A DNA stretch of 64,000 bases from Oscillospiraceae bacterium (GCA_017465665.1 JAFTVU010000004.1:42845-106844), one strand, 5' to 3'. Positions 31,743 to 40,585 are shown, numbered from the stretch's first letter. Program-made: numbers and translations. Notes: generated by a model not told the origin, from the sequence alone.

Positions 31743-32105
31743 ATGCAGTTTCACGAAAAATTGTTATCGCTGAGAAAGCGGTATTCTGTTTCCCAGACGG
31801 AGCTTGCCGACGCTGTCGGGGTATCGAGGAAATCCATACAGTTCTACGAGAGCGGTGAGCGCTACCCGAGGAACGGCGTTCTCACAAAGCTGGCGGAGTT
31901 CTTTAACGTAAGTGTGGAATTTCTGACCTCCACAGATGAAAGCTATACCGATAACAACGGCGCTTTTTCCGCCGCAAACCTTGTCAACGAGGTGGCGGCG
32001 CTGTTTGCGGGCGGCTCTATGTCCGAGGAGGACAAGGACCTTGCCATGCGCGTGATACAGGAAGCGTACTGGGATTCAAAGGGAATAAAAATCAATAAAA
32101 AGTAA
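31743..32105 (+). CDS. XRE family transcriptional regulator
   Basis: A 120-residue protein. The N-terminal Cro/CI HTH is LLSLRKRYSVSQTELADAVGVSRKSIQFYESGERYPRNGVLTKLAEFF; the C-terminal half is a helical tail (MSEEDKDLAMRVIQEAYW). The start ATG 31743 follows GGGAGG; the frame open from 31710 overlaps the inverted repeat. It lies 18 bases before the GH2 gene, so it probably regulates the glycosidase and itself. Confidence 0.88.
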   Translation: MQFHEKLLSLRKRYSVSQTELADAVGVSRKSIQFYESGERYPRNGVLTKLAEFFNVSVEFLTSTDESYTDNNGAFSAANLVNEVAALFAGGSMSEEDKDLAMRVIQEAYWDSKGIKINKK

Positions 32106-32123
32106 TGAACGGAGATACATAAT

Positions 32124-34781
32124 ATGATAGTAACAGATATCAGCGGAAAATGGGAAGTCTGCCTTGACAGGGAAAAGCGCATGCTCTCTCCCGAAAGCTT
32201 TCCCGATACCATCATCCTGCCCGATTCCACATCCAATGCAGGACTCGGCGAACTCAACACCACCGAGATAGAATACGGCTGCCTTACAGATACACATAAA
32301 TTTGAGGGCTATGCGTGGTTCAGAAGAAGCATTGAGATAACTCCCGAAATGGAGGGTAAGGAGCTGAGGCTGTTCCTTGAGCGCACGCGTATGACTGCCA
32401 TTTATATCGACGGCAGGGCGTGCCGCTTCGGAAACTCCCTGTGTACTCCGCACAATATCTCGCTGAACGGTCTGGCGGCAGGCACTCACGAGCTTATCGT
32501 GCGTGTGGCGAACTGTGATTATCCCACAGGCGGCGGTCACATGACCTCCCGTGATACACAGACTAACTGGAACGGCATCCTCGGACGGATGGAGCTTCAC
32601 AGCTATGTTTCCTGGCCCGAGGAAGTGTACCTCGTTTCTGATGTATGTAACAAGACGCTTTCTGTGCGTGCTGAGATATTCGGCGTTACCGACGGAACGG
32701 CAGAGCTGCGTGTTTATGACGATGGCAGAGAATACGGCAGCTTATCCGCGGGCTTTAAGGATGGCGTTCTTGAGTGCGTGCTGAAGCTTTGTGAGGATCT
32801 GCCGCTGTGGGATGAATACACACCTGCGCTGCTGAAGCTGGATATCGTGACGGGCGAGGACAGCCGCACTGTCACCTTTGGTATGCGTGAGATAAAGGGT
32901 GATGGTCTGAAGCTGCTGGTCAACGGACGTGAGACTTTCCTGCGCGGCAAGCATGACGGTATGGTGTTCCCTAAGACAGGCTATGCGCCTATGGATGTGG
33001 AGTCATGGCTGGAGGTGTTCCGTACCGCTAAGGAGTACGGCATAAACCACTACCGCTTCCACACCTGCTGTCCGCCTGAGGCAGCATTTGCCGCAGCGGA
33101 TATCATGGGTATCTACATGCAGCCCGAGCTGCCTTTCTGGGGCACTATTCCCGATGAGTTCGGTGATGAGCATAAGTACCTGAGAGAAGAGGGATATCGC
33201 ATACTTGCTGAGTTCGGTCATCATCCGTCCTTTGTGATGATGTCCATGGGCAACGAGCTCTGGGGCAGCAAGGAGCGCCTGAACGAGCTTATTGCAGGCT
33301 ACCGTGAGGTTTGCCCCGATAAGATGTATGTGGGCGGTTCGAACAACTATCAGTTCGTGCCCTGCGTGCTGGAGGAGGATGACTTTTTCAGCGGCGTGCG
33401 CCTTGACCGTGACCGTCTTATCCGTGGCAGCTATGCGATGTGCGATGCGCCGCAGGGTCACATCCAGACAGCCGAGCCGAACTCCGTGCACTGCTACGAT
33501 CCTCTCATCAACGAGAGCAAGGCGCTGGCAGATATGGGCGGCGGAGAGATCATGATACAGTACGGCACTGAAATGAAAAAGGTAAGCGCAGAGGACAGCG
33601 GAGCACTTGTTCCGGATGTTCCTGTTATTTCTCATGAGGTGGGTCAGTTTGCGATATATCCCGATTTCAACGAGATAGAAAAGTATACAGGCCCCGTGCG
33701 TCACACTCCTTACGAGACCTACAGGAAGTGTCTTGAGGAAAAGGGAATGCTTTCCCACTGGGAGGATTTCTCCCGTGCTTCTGGCAAGCTTTCCGTTGCC
33801 TGCTACCGTGACGATATCGAGACCGCTGTCAGAAGCGAGCAGATGAGCGGCTTCCAGCTGCTGGATATACAGGATTTCCCCGGACAGGGCGTTGCAACTG
33901 TGGGCATACTGAACTCGTTCCTTGAGAACAAGGGACATGTAACAGCGGAGGAATGGCGCAGATGGTGCGGTGCTTCCGTTGTGCTGGCAAATCTGCCGCA
34001 CTTTGTGTTCAGCGCAGGTGAGGAGATACTGTGCGGCCTGCTGACAAGCTCCACAGATCCCGCATTTGCTCCCGAAAAGCTGAGCTGGCGTGTTACGGTG
34101 GACGGTGAGAAGATAGCGGACGGCAGCAGCACTGTGCATGCAAAGGGTGGACGTATCACACGCTACAGGAGCATTTCTTTTGCGGTGAATGCCGATAAGC
34201 CCGTGACTGCGCTGCTTGAAATATCCGCAGAGGGTACGGATGTGTACAATTCCTATCAGCTTTACATCTATCCCGAAACCGATGTACAGATAACAGAAAA
34301 CTCTATCGTATATAATGGCAAGACGCTGAATATCTCCCGTGACTATGAGGAGGCAAAGCGCACGGGCGCATTGTATATCCCTGTGGCGGAGGAGACCGAT
34401 CTTGTGGGAGAATACTGCACTGATTTCTGGTGCTACGGCATGTTCAGAAGTATATCGGAGTCGATGGGCAAGCCTGTTCCTACTGGCACGCTGGGTCTTT
34501 TCATCGATACTTCGTCCGAGCTGCTGGAGCAGTTCCCCACAGCCGAATACACCACGCCCCAGTGGTACAATATCGTCAGCCACAGCCACTGTGCGGAGCT
34601 TGACGGCACAGACACCGAGCCTGACGTATGGGTGATAGATAATCCCGAGCGCAGAAAGAAGCTTGCCCTGCTTTATCGTAAGGATGGCGTGGTGTGCTGC
34701 ACATCCCGTCTGTGGGAGATAGCAGACAAGCCTGAGGTAAGGTGGTTTGCGAGATCTCTTGCGGAGTATATAACACGATGA
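32124..34781 (+). CDS. glycoside hydrolase family 2 protein
   Basis: 885 residues with no signal peptide, so cytoplasmic. In order: sugar-binding jelly roll (ISGKWEVCLDREKRM, YAWFRRSIEI; about 1-180), Ig-like domain (about 180-275) and the TIM barrel. The barrel holds acid/base E378 in MGNELWG and probable nucleophile E505 in ISHEVGQF. C-terminal beta domains follow. Known GH2 activities include beta-galactosidase, beta-glucuronidase and beta-mannosidase; the linkage cleaved here cannot be told, and RGKHDGMVFP in place of the usual RG-N-HHD suggests a non-LacZ subgroup. It is coupled to the downstream radical SAM gene by ATGA. Confidence 0.9.
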   Translation: MIVTDISGKWEVCLDREKRMLSPESFPDTIILPDSTSNAGLGELNTTEIEYGCLTDTHKFEGYAWFRRSIEITPEMEGKELRLFLERTRMTAIYIDGRACRFGNSLCTPHNISLNGLAAGTHELIVRVANCDYPTGGGHMTSRDTQTNWNGILGRMELHSYVSWPEEVYLVSDVCNKTLSVRAEIFGVTDGTAELRVYDDGREYGSLSAGFKDGVLECVLKLCEDLPLWDEYTPALLKLDIVTGEDSRTVTFGMREIKGDGLKLLVNGRETFLRGKHDGMVFPKTGYAPMDVESWLEVFRTAKEYGINHYRFHTCCPPEAAFAAADIMGIYMQPELPFWGTIPDEFGDEHKYLREEGYRILAEFGHHPSFVMMSMGNELWGSKERLNELIAGYREVCPDKMYVGGSNNYQFVPCVLEEDDFFSGVRLDRDRLIRGSYAMCDAPQGHIQTAEPNSVHCYDPLINESKALADMGGGEIMIQYGTEMKKVSAEDSGALVPDVPVISHEVGQFAIYPDFNEIEKYTGPVRHTPYETYRKCLEEKGMLSHWEDFSRASGKLSVACYRDDIETAVRSEQMSGFQLLDIQDFPGQGVATVGILNSFLENKGHVTAEEWRRWCGASVVLANLPHFVFSAGEEILCGLLTSSTDPAFAPEKLSWRVTVDGEKIADGSSTVHAKGGRITRYRSISFAVNADKPVTALLEISAEGTDVYNSYQLYIYPETDVQITENSIVYNGKTLNISRDYEEAKRTGALYIPVAEETDLVGEYCTDFWCYGMFRSISESMGKPVPTGTLGLFIDTSSELLEQFPTAEYTTPQWYNIVSHSHCAELDGTDTEPDVWVIDNPERRKKLALLYRKDGVVCCTSRLWEIADKPEVRWFARSLAEYITR

Positions 34782-35701
34782 GATTTCCGTATTCCGATGA
34801 CAACAAGCGTTATCACACCCTGAACCGGTACAACAGGCATACTTACGGAGCTAAGGTGCATAAAGCAGCTATCGATGCGGGCTTTACCTGCCCGAACGTC
34901 GATGGCTCAAAGGGTGTGGGAGGCTGTATATACTGCAGCGGCGGCAGCGGATATTTTACCGCGCAGGAGCATGTGTCGGTAGCAGAGCAGTTCAGGCTTG
35001 AGGAAGAGCGCATCCGTGCAAAATATCCTGACGCGCTTATAACGGCGTATTTTCAGGCGCATACCAATACCTACTCGGACACCGATACTCTTGAAAGGCT
35101 CTGGCGTGAGGCGGTGAACGCAGGCGCTCACAGCCTTGCCGTGGCAACAAGGGCGGACTGTATCGATGAGGAAAAGGCACGGCTGCTGACCTCTCTCGGA
35201 GTGCCTGTTACAGTGGAGCTGGGACTTCAGACCATGCATGACAGCACTGCTGCGCTCATCAACCGCTGCCACACAACGGCGGATTTCCTGCGTGGCTATG
35301 AGCTGCTCAGAAATCACGGGCTGCGTGTGTGCGTGCATATCATCAACGGGCTGCCGTCGGAGGATATCCCGATGATGCTCAGCACTGCGGAGGAGCTGGG
35401 AAAGCTCCGTCCCGACGGCGTGAAGATACACCTCATGCATATTATAGAGGGTACTGTGCTGGCGCAGATGTATCTCAGCGGCGGATATATCCCGATGGAA
35501 AAGCAGGATTATATCGAAACGGTAGTAAGGCAGCTGGAGCTGCTTCCTCCCGAAACGGTGATAGAGCGCCTGACGGGTGACGGAGACAAAAGCACCCTGC
35601 TTGCACCGCAGTGGAGCAGGGATAAGATATCGGTGCTGGGCGGTATAGACAAGCGCATGGCGGAGCTTGATACATGGCAGGGAAGATGCTTTGCAGAGTG
35701 A
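34778..35701 (+). CDS. YhcC-type (TIGR01212) radical SAM protein
   Basis: 307 residues. The opening RYNRHTYGAKVHKAAIDAGFTCPNVDG leads to the cluster Cys in C-x11-C-x2-C (TCPNVDGSKGVGGCIYC), the arrangement of this family. Downstream are FQAHTNTYS, VATRADC, VELGLQTMHDSTA, and VCVHIINGLPSE. The C-terminus lacks the usual further domains. The physiological reaction is unknown. The ATG at 34778 overlaps the GH2 stop by four bases; functional linkage to the glycosidase is not obvious. Confidence 0.9.
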   Translation: MRFPYSDDNKRYHTLNRYNRHTYGAKVHKAAIDAGFTCPNVDGSKGVGGCIYCSGGSGYFTAQEHVSVAEQFRLEEERIRAKYPDALITAYFQAHTNTYSDTDTLERLWREAVNAGAHSLAVATRADCIDEEKARLLTSLGVPVTVELGLQTMHDSTAALINRCHTTADFLRGYELLRNHGLRVCVHIINGLPSEDIPMMLSTAEELGKLRPDGVKIHLMHIIEGTVLAQMYLSGGYIPMEKQDYIETVVRQLELLPPETVIERLTGDGDKSTLLAPQWSRDKISVLGGIDKRMAELDTWQGRCFAE

Positions 35702-35728
35702 ATACCGATCATAACTGGGAGTGGATAT

Positions 35729-36565
35729 ATGCTGATTAAAATAGGTGATTTTGATTGTACAGAAGTATGGGATGGTGTATTTTATAAAAAGCTCTCAGAT
35801 TATCCGCTGGTGTCTGACTGGGAGATCAGGACTATTATTGAGTTTATAGAATATGAAAAGAAGTACGGCAGAAGATGTGATATCGAATGCGATGACAAAA
35901 GCGTATTGCAGTCTGTATTTTATGGCATTGAGCATAAAGAAGACTATTTATCTGTACCACGTCCGAAGCTGATAACAGAGTGCACCGCCTGCCCTTACAG
36001 AAAAGGCTGTGTTACGGATTATGTATGCCATACGACTTCATGTGACAATGCCAGAAAGATATTCGGGTGCGGCAAGCTGTTGTCTGCGTGCAATGCACGG
36101 CATGTCCCTGTGGAAACGCTGATGAATGAGAGCAGAAATGCCGCCAATGACCCTGCGGACTATTTTGAATACATTATGTTTGCGTGGGGTAACTGTCAGG
36201 CAGGTGACAGATTGGTCATGGAGCGCAGCCTGGGGCGATTTCCTGATGATAATGATCTGAGTGCAGGTTTCGAGCCTGGTGTGCGGTTTTATTTCAGATA
36301 TGAGCAGCTGTTGTCACATCCCGATGCTGTTTTTGATGGCGTACTGCCTGTGAAAGTCAGGGATGAGATAATTCTTGCCGACTGGGTTTACAGGATCGTG
36401 ATACCGATGAAATTAAAGGGAGTGCTTGAAACGTATATACCATGCAATCTGATGGATAGAATTATTTATGTAGAAAACGATTGTAAGGATATATGGGATT
36501 GGTCTGAAAAAGTCTACAGGCTCATTGAAGAAAGCTCGGATATACCTATTTGCCAAAGGAAGTGA
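35729..36565 (+). CDS. hypothetical Cys-rich protein
   Basis: A 278-residue protein I do not recognise. A cluster of Cys lies at about residues 91-127 (CTACPYRKGCVTDYVC, CDNARKIFGCGKLLSAC), which could bind metal or an Fe-S cluster. The C-terminal half includes RFYFRYEQLLSHPDAVFDG and ends hydrophilic, with no signal peptide or membrane helix. The start ATG 35729 follows GGGAG. It lies between the radical SAM and MocR-like genes, four bases before the latter, and is more AT-rich than either. Confidence 0.65.
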   Translation: MLIKIGDFDCTEVWDGVFYKKLSDYPLVSDWEIRTIIEFIEYEKKYGRRCDIECDDKSVLQSVFYGIEHKEDYLSVPRPKLITECTACPYRKGCVTDYVCHTTSCDNARKIFGCGKLLSACNARHVPVETLMNESRNAANDPADYFEYIMFAWGNCQAGDRLVMERSLGRFPDDNDLSAGFEPGVRFYFRYEQLLSHPDAVFDGVLPVKVRDEIILADWVYRIVIPMKLKGVLETYIPCNLMDRIIYVENDCKDIWDWSEKVYRLIEESSDIPICQRK

Positions 36566-36569
36566 GAAT

Positions 36570-37901
36570 ATGCTGGGAAGCCTTGACCCCAACGGCGGCA
36601 GCCTGTATATGCAGATATACAGCGATATCCGCCGCGACATACTGTTCGGCAGACTTACCGAGGGTCAGAAGCTGCCGTCAAAGCGAGCTCTGGCTGAGCG
36701 GCTCAGGGTAAGCCTTATCACAGTGGAGAATGCCTATGAGCAGCTTATCGCCGAGGGCTACATACGTGCGGTGGAGCGCAGCGGCTATTATGTGCAGTTC
36801 AGCGGCATGCCCATAACGCCGCCCGAGGATGAACCACAGATAGCTCACGATGACCGCAGCGATACCGATGATGTCATTCCCGCGGGAAACGGTCTGTTTC
36901 CGTTCAATGTGTGGGCAAGGCTGATGCGTTCGGTCATCATGGAAAAGGGCGAGGCTCTGCTGCAGCCGTGTCCTGGAACGGGCGCTTATGAGCTGCGTGA
37001 GGAGATAGCTCGTTATCTGTATCGTGCAAGAGGTATCAGTGTATCTCCGAAGCAGATCATAATCGGTGCAGGTACGGAGTATCTCTACAACATGCTTATA
37101 CAGCTCCTCGGCAGGGAGCGCAGCTACGCTGTTGAAGACCCCTGCTATACCAAGCTTTCCAGGATATATTCCGTGAACGACGTCAACTGGCTGCCGATAA
37201 GCCTTGATGAACAGGGAATGTCCTGCGCGGAGCTTTCCGCAAGCAATGTGACGGTGGCGCATATATCGCCTGCACACCATTTTCCTACAGGCATCGTTAT
37301 GCCGATATCCCGCCGCCGTGAGATAATGCAGTGGGCGGAGAGCGCCGAAGACCGATACATCATCGAGGATGATTACGACAGTGAATTCCGCTGGAGCGGC
37401 AAGCCTGTGCCGTCCATGTTCGGTATGGATACTTCGGGCAGGGTGATATATGTAAACACGTTCTCCATGACCATCGCACCGTCTGTTCGTATCGGATATA
37501 TGTGCCTGCCTGAGGAGCTGTGCGGTCTGTGGGAGGAAAAGCTCTCTTTCTGCTCCTGCCCCGTGCCTGTTTTCGAGCAGTACACGCTGGCAAGGTTCAT
37601 TTCGGGCGGATATTTTGAGCGGCATATCAACCGCATGAAGAAGCACTACCGCCGCATACGTGAGCTTGTGCTTGAGCTGTTCGGCAGGTTTGACTGCGTT
37701 ATTACCGAGGAAAAGGCAGGACTTCATTTTCTTGCAGAGGTACACAGCGGCACGGAGGATATCGCTCATAGCTGCGAGAGGTGCGGAGTCCGCTTTACAC
37801 CCATTTCGGAATACAGCATCGCCCCTGCGGATAACCGTGTTTATGTCGTGAATTATTTCAACGCAGTGCCTGAGGCACTTGAAGCCGAGCGGAGGCTATA
37901 A
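36570..37901 (+). CDS. MocR-like GntR regulator with aminotransferase-fold domain
   Basis: 443 residues. Residues 1-75 are a GntR winged helix (LYMQIYSDIRRDILFGRLTEGQKLPSKRALAERL...TVENAY). Residues about 100-443 are a fold-type I aminotransferase domain with IIGAGTEYLYNML, EDPCYTKL, AHISPAHHFPTG and EDDYDSEFRW. In MocR/PdxR proteins PLP is held by the Lys of an FSKT motif. Here the codons at 37464-37472 read Ser-Met-Thr, so residue 300 is Met and no Schiff base is expected at the usual place. ATG 36570 follows AAGTGAGAAT; earlier starts overlap the upstream gene. It may be a ligand sensor with altered chemistry. Confidence 0.9.
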   Translation: MLGSLDPNGGSLYMQIYSDIRRDILFGRLTEGQKLPSKRALAERLRVSLITVENAYEQLIAEGYIRAVERSGYYVQFSGMPITPPEDEPQIAHDDRSDTDDVIPAGNGLFPFNVWARLMRSVIMEKGEALLQPCPGTGAYELREEIARYLYRARGISVSPKQIIIGAGTEYLYNMLIQLLGRERSYAVEDPCYTKLSRIYSVNDVNWLPISLDEQGMSCAELSASNVTVAHISPAHHFPTGIVMPISRRREIMQWAESAEDRYIIEDDYDSEFRWSGKPVPSMFGMDTSGRVIYVNTFSMTIAPSVRIGYMCLPEELCGLWEEKLSFCSCPVPVFEQYTLARFISGGYFERHINRMKKHYRRIRELVLELFGRFDCVITEEKAGLHFLAEVHSGTEDIAHSCERCGVRFTPISEYSIAPADNRVYVVNYFNAVPEALEAERRL

Positions 37902-37986
37902 ACGCTGTATCGGTTTATGTCAAACCGCCACGAATCGGCGCTTCGGCGAAAGTCAAATTTGATTATTTTACATAAATATGGAGCAG

Positions 37987-38020
37987 CCCCCTTGAAATTT
38001 CAAGGGGGTTGTGATATACT
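37987..38020 (+). promoter_or_regulatory. phosphoglucomutase promoter with palindrome over the -35
   Basis: TTGAAA (37992-37997) and TATACT (38015-38020) with 17-nt spacing. The -35 lies inside a perfect 22-bp palindrome (37987-38008; half-site CCCCCTTGAAA), so a repressor or activator there would touch polymerase directly. It could alternatively be a hairpin terminator for the upstream gene, but no T-run follows. Confidence 0.6.
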
Positions 38021-38077
38021 AAAATAGTATTGTTATGTGCAGAAATCCACATTTTACATTGACAGGAGGACATTATT

Positions 38078-39796
38078 ATGGCAGATATACAGACAATGTA
38101 CGAGCTGTGGCTGGAAAAGGCAGTTGCAGATCCCGATCTTATCGCTGAGCTTACCAGCGTAGCCAACGACGAGGACGGCAAGAACGACCGTTTCTATCGT
38201 GAGCTGGAGTTCGGTACAGGCGGTCTGCGCGGAGTTATCGGCGCAGGTACAAACAGAATGAACGTTTATACAGTAAGCAAGGCAACACAGGGTCTTGCTG
38301 AGTACATCCTCGAGAACGGCGTTACAAAGCGCGTTGCGCTTTCCTATGACAGCCGCATCAAATCCGATTACTTTGCTGAGTGCACTGCTTGTGTGCTTGC
38401 TGCAAACGGTATCGAGGTACACCTCTATGATGAGCTCATGCCCACACCTATGCTCTCCTGGGCAGTAAGAGCACTGAACTGCGGTGCAGGCGTAATGGTA
38501 ACAGCTTCCCACAACCCTGCAAAGTACAACGGCTACAAGGTTTACGGCTCTGACGGCTGCCAGGTAACTCTGGAGGCTGCTGAGATAATCCTTGGCAAGA
38601 TCAATAATATCGATGTTTTCGAGGGCGTGAAGTCCATGGACTTCGACAAGGCTGTTGCTGACGGTCTTGTAAAGTTCATTGATGACAGCGTTATCGATGA
38701 GTATATGGCAAAGGTTAAGGAGCAGGGGCTGCATACAGATCTCGTTGCTGACAGCGGTCTCAAGGTGGTATACACACCTCTGAACGGTACAGGCAACAAG
38801 CCTGTCCGCCGCATCCTCAAGGAGATCGGCGTCAAGGACGTAGTTGTAGTTCCCGAGCAGGAGCTGCCCGATGGCAACTTCCCTACCTGTCCTTTCCCGA
38901 ACCCCGAGATCAGAGAGGCTCTGCAGTACGGTCTTAACCTCTGTGCTGTTGAGAAGCCCGACCTGCTGCTGGCTACCGACCCTGACTGCGACCGTGTAGG
39001 TATCGCAGTGCCTGACGGTGATGATTACGCACTGTTCACAGGTAATGAGGTCGGCGCTCTGCTGCTGGAATACATCTGCAAGGAGAGGATCGCTCTCGGC
39101 ACTATGCCCAAGGATCCCGTTGCTGTAAAGACCATCGTAACAACTGACATCACCAAGGCTATCTGCGCTAAGTACGGCGTTGAGCTGCGTGAGGTGCTGA
39201 CCGGCTTCAAGTTCATCGGCGAGCAGATCGGCTGGCTTGAGGAAAAGGGCGAGGAGCAGCGTTACATCTTCGGCTTTGAGGAGAGCTACGGCTACCTTGC
39301 AGGCGGCTATGTACGTGATAAGGACGCAGTAGTTGCTTCCATGCTCATCTGTGAGATGGCTGCTTTCTACCGCACAAAGGGCATCTCCCTTATCGAAGCA
39401 AGAAAGAGAATGTACGAGGAGTACGGCGTATACTTCAACAAGCTGGAGAATTTCACCTGTGAGGGCGCAAGCGGTATGCAGCGCATGAAGGAGATCATGA
39501 CAGGTCTGCGTACAAACGCTCCCGAGTCCATCGGCGGCGTTAAGGTGCTGGCTGTGGCTGACTATGCGGCTTCCACAAAGAAGTGCACACAGACAGGTGC
39601 TGTTGAGACACTGACACTGCCAAAGTCCGATGTTATCACATTCTATCTTGAGGATGATGCAAGCGTTATCATCAGACCCTCCGGTACTGAGCCCAAGATC
39701 AAGGTATACTACACCACCAAGGGTGCAGATCATGCCGCTGCAACAGGTCTGCAGAGCGCACTGTCCGCTGATTTCACAAAAATTCTCGGATTTTAA
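38078..39796 (+). CDS. phospho-sugar mutase (alpha-phosphoglucomutase type)
   Basis: A 572-residue enzyme interconverting glucose 1- and 6-phosphate (or mannose). The four-domain alpha-D-phosphohexomutase order is present: GTGGLRGVIGAGTNRMN near the start, phosphoserine S144 in TASHNPAKYNGYK, metal loop DPDCDRVG, sugar loop FGFEESYGYL, and phosphate loop RPSGTEPKIKVYY. It would feed glycogen, nucleotide-sugar and, with galT at 50694, galactose metabolism. GGAGG precedes ATG 38078. Confidence 0.95.
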   Translation: MADIQTMYELWLEKAVADPDLIAELTSVANDEDGKNDRFYRELEFGTGGLRGVIGAGTNRMNVYTVSKATQGLAEYILENGVTKRVALSYDSRIKSDYFAECTACVLAANGIEVHLYDELMPTPMLSWAVRALNCGAGVMVTASHNPAKYNGYKVYGSDGCQVTLEAAEIILGKINNIDVFEGVKSMDFDKAVADGLVKFIDDSVIDEYMAKVKEQGLHTDLVADSGLKVVYTPLNGTGNKPVRRILKEIGVKDVVVVPEQELPDGNFPTCPFPNPEIREALQYGLNLCAVEKPDLLLATDPDCDRVGIAVPDGDDYALFTGNEVGALLLEYICKERIALGTMPKDPVAVKTIVTTDITKAICAKYGVELREVLTGFKFIGEQIGWLEEKGEEQRYIFGFEESYGYLAGGYVRDKDAVVASMLICEMAAFYRTKGISLIEARKRMYEEYGVYFNKLENFTCEGASGMQRMKEIMTGLRTNAPESIGGVKVLAVADYAASTKKCTQTGAVETLTLPKSDVITFYLEDDASVIIRPSGTEPKIKVYYTTKGADHAAATGLQSALSADFTKILGF

Positions 39797-39816
39797 GAAA
39801 AAATTTAAAAAACCTA

Positions 39817-39845
39817 TTGCATTTTCTGAAAAAGTGTGATATAAT
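39817..39845 (+). promoter_or_regulatory. rpmE promoter
   Basis: TTGCAT at 39817-39822 and TATAAT at 39840-39845, 17-nt spacer, 46 bases before the rpmE start. Confidence 0.78.
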
Positions 39846-39891
39846 CTTAACTTGTAATGATAATTTTTATTAACGGATTGAGGTGACATTC

Positions 39892-40095
39892 ATGAAGGAA
39901 GGTATCCATCCCGCATACGAAGCTGCTACAATCAGATGCGCTTGCGGTAACGAAATCGAGACACGCTCCACAAAGGGTGATATCAGAGTAGAGATCTGCT
40001 CCAAGTGCCACCCCTTCTTCACTGGTAAGCAGAAGCTGGTTGACACAGGCGGACGCGTTGACAGATTTAAGAAGCGTTACAACATGGGCAAGTAA
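39892..40095 (+). CDS. rpmE: 50S ribosomal protein L31 (zinc-binding C+ form)
   Basis: 67 residues, the usual length. [10 protein letters not shown] and [25 protein letters not shown] are diagnostic. Cys in CACGN and CSKC make this the zinc-containing form, which in Bacillus is exchanged for a Cys-less paralogue during zinc limitation. ATG 39892 follows GAGGTGA. Monocistronic with promoter and terminator. Confidence 0.97.
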   Translation: MKEGIHPAYEAATIRCACGNEIETRSTKGDIRVEICSKCHPFFTGKQKLVDTGGRVDRFKKRYNMGK

Positions 40096-40116
40096 TTTAT
40101 TAATTGCAGTATAACC

Positions 40117-40153
40117 AAAACTCACGCATAGTTAGTTGTGCGTGAGTTTTTGC
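40117..40153 (+). terminator. rpmE terminator
   Basis: A perfect 12-bp stem (40117-40128 with 40139-40150), 10-nt loop, ending TTTTTG. Confidence 0.88.
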
Positions 40154-40167
40154 GTTTTTGTGCATTT

Positions 40168-40235
40168 GTAGGGGCGGAATCCATTTCTGCCCGAAATAAA
40201 TGTAGAAATGGGGCGTATATTGAATCCGCCCCTAC
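40168..40235. repeat. 68-bp inverted-repeat element (related to 11566-11634)
   Basis: Outer arms GTAGGGGCGGA / TCCGCCCCTAC (40168-40178, 40225-40235) enclose an inner hairpin CCATTTCT / AGAAATGG (40181-40188, 40204-40211). The terminal nine bases equal those of the element at 11566. It ends directly before the ribosome binding site of the next gene. Confidence 0.75.
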
Positions 40236-40245
40236 GGAGTGGATT

Positions 40246-40569
40246 ATGATCGGAGATATTGTCACTGTAACGGTAGACCGCCCTCTTGGCAGCTATCACC
40301 CTGAGCATCCCGATATGTACTATCCTGTGAATTACGGCTACATTGAGGGCATCATTGCTCCCGACGGCGAGGAGCAGGACGCGTATATCCTCGGAGTTGA
40401 CGGGCCTGTTCAGAGCTTTACGGGACGTATCATAGCAGTGATACACCGTCTTGACGATACTGAGGATAAATGGATCGTAGCGCCTGAGGGCGTCTCTTTT
40501 ACAAAAGAGGAGATAGCACAGCAGGTTCGCTTTCAGGAGCAGTATTTTCAGACGGAGATAATGATTTAA
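40246..40569 (+). CDS. short inorganic pyrophosphatase-like protein
   Basis: 107 residues from ATG 40246 (GGAG eight bases upstream). The family I pyrophosphatase core is visible: VTVDRPLGSYHPEHPDMYYPVNYGYIEG, then PDGEEQDAYILG (metal-binding Asp cluster) and GRIIAVIHRLDDTEDKW. Typical soluble PPases are 170 or more residues, so this is a short variant of a kind I recall in other Clostridia. It could hydrolyse pyrophosphate or another phosphate compound. No promoter was seen between the rpmE terminator and the gene; that space is mostly the inverted-repeat element. yigZ follows 16 bases later. Confidence 0.8.
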   Translation: MIGDIVTVTVDRPLGSYHPEHPDMYYPVNYGYIEGIIAPDGEEQDAYILGVDGPVQSFTGRIIAVIHRLDDTEDKWIVAPEGVSFTKEEIAQQVRFQEQYFQTEIMI

Positions 40570-40585
40570 AAAGGAGGTTGCCAGA

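Noticed and set aside
33003-34589. 528-codon open frame on the minus strand
   Set aside because: Antisense to the GH2 gene; a by-product of codon bias.
37987-38008. Terminator of the MocR-like gene
   Set aside because: The palindrome is followed by GTTGTGAT, not a T-run, and contains a well-spaced -35; an operator reading fits better, although termination is not excluded.
38054-39889. 611-codon open frame on the minus strand
   Set aside because: Antisense to the phosphoglucomutase gene with its conserved active-site motifs; no ribosome binding site or recognisable domain.
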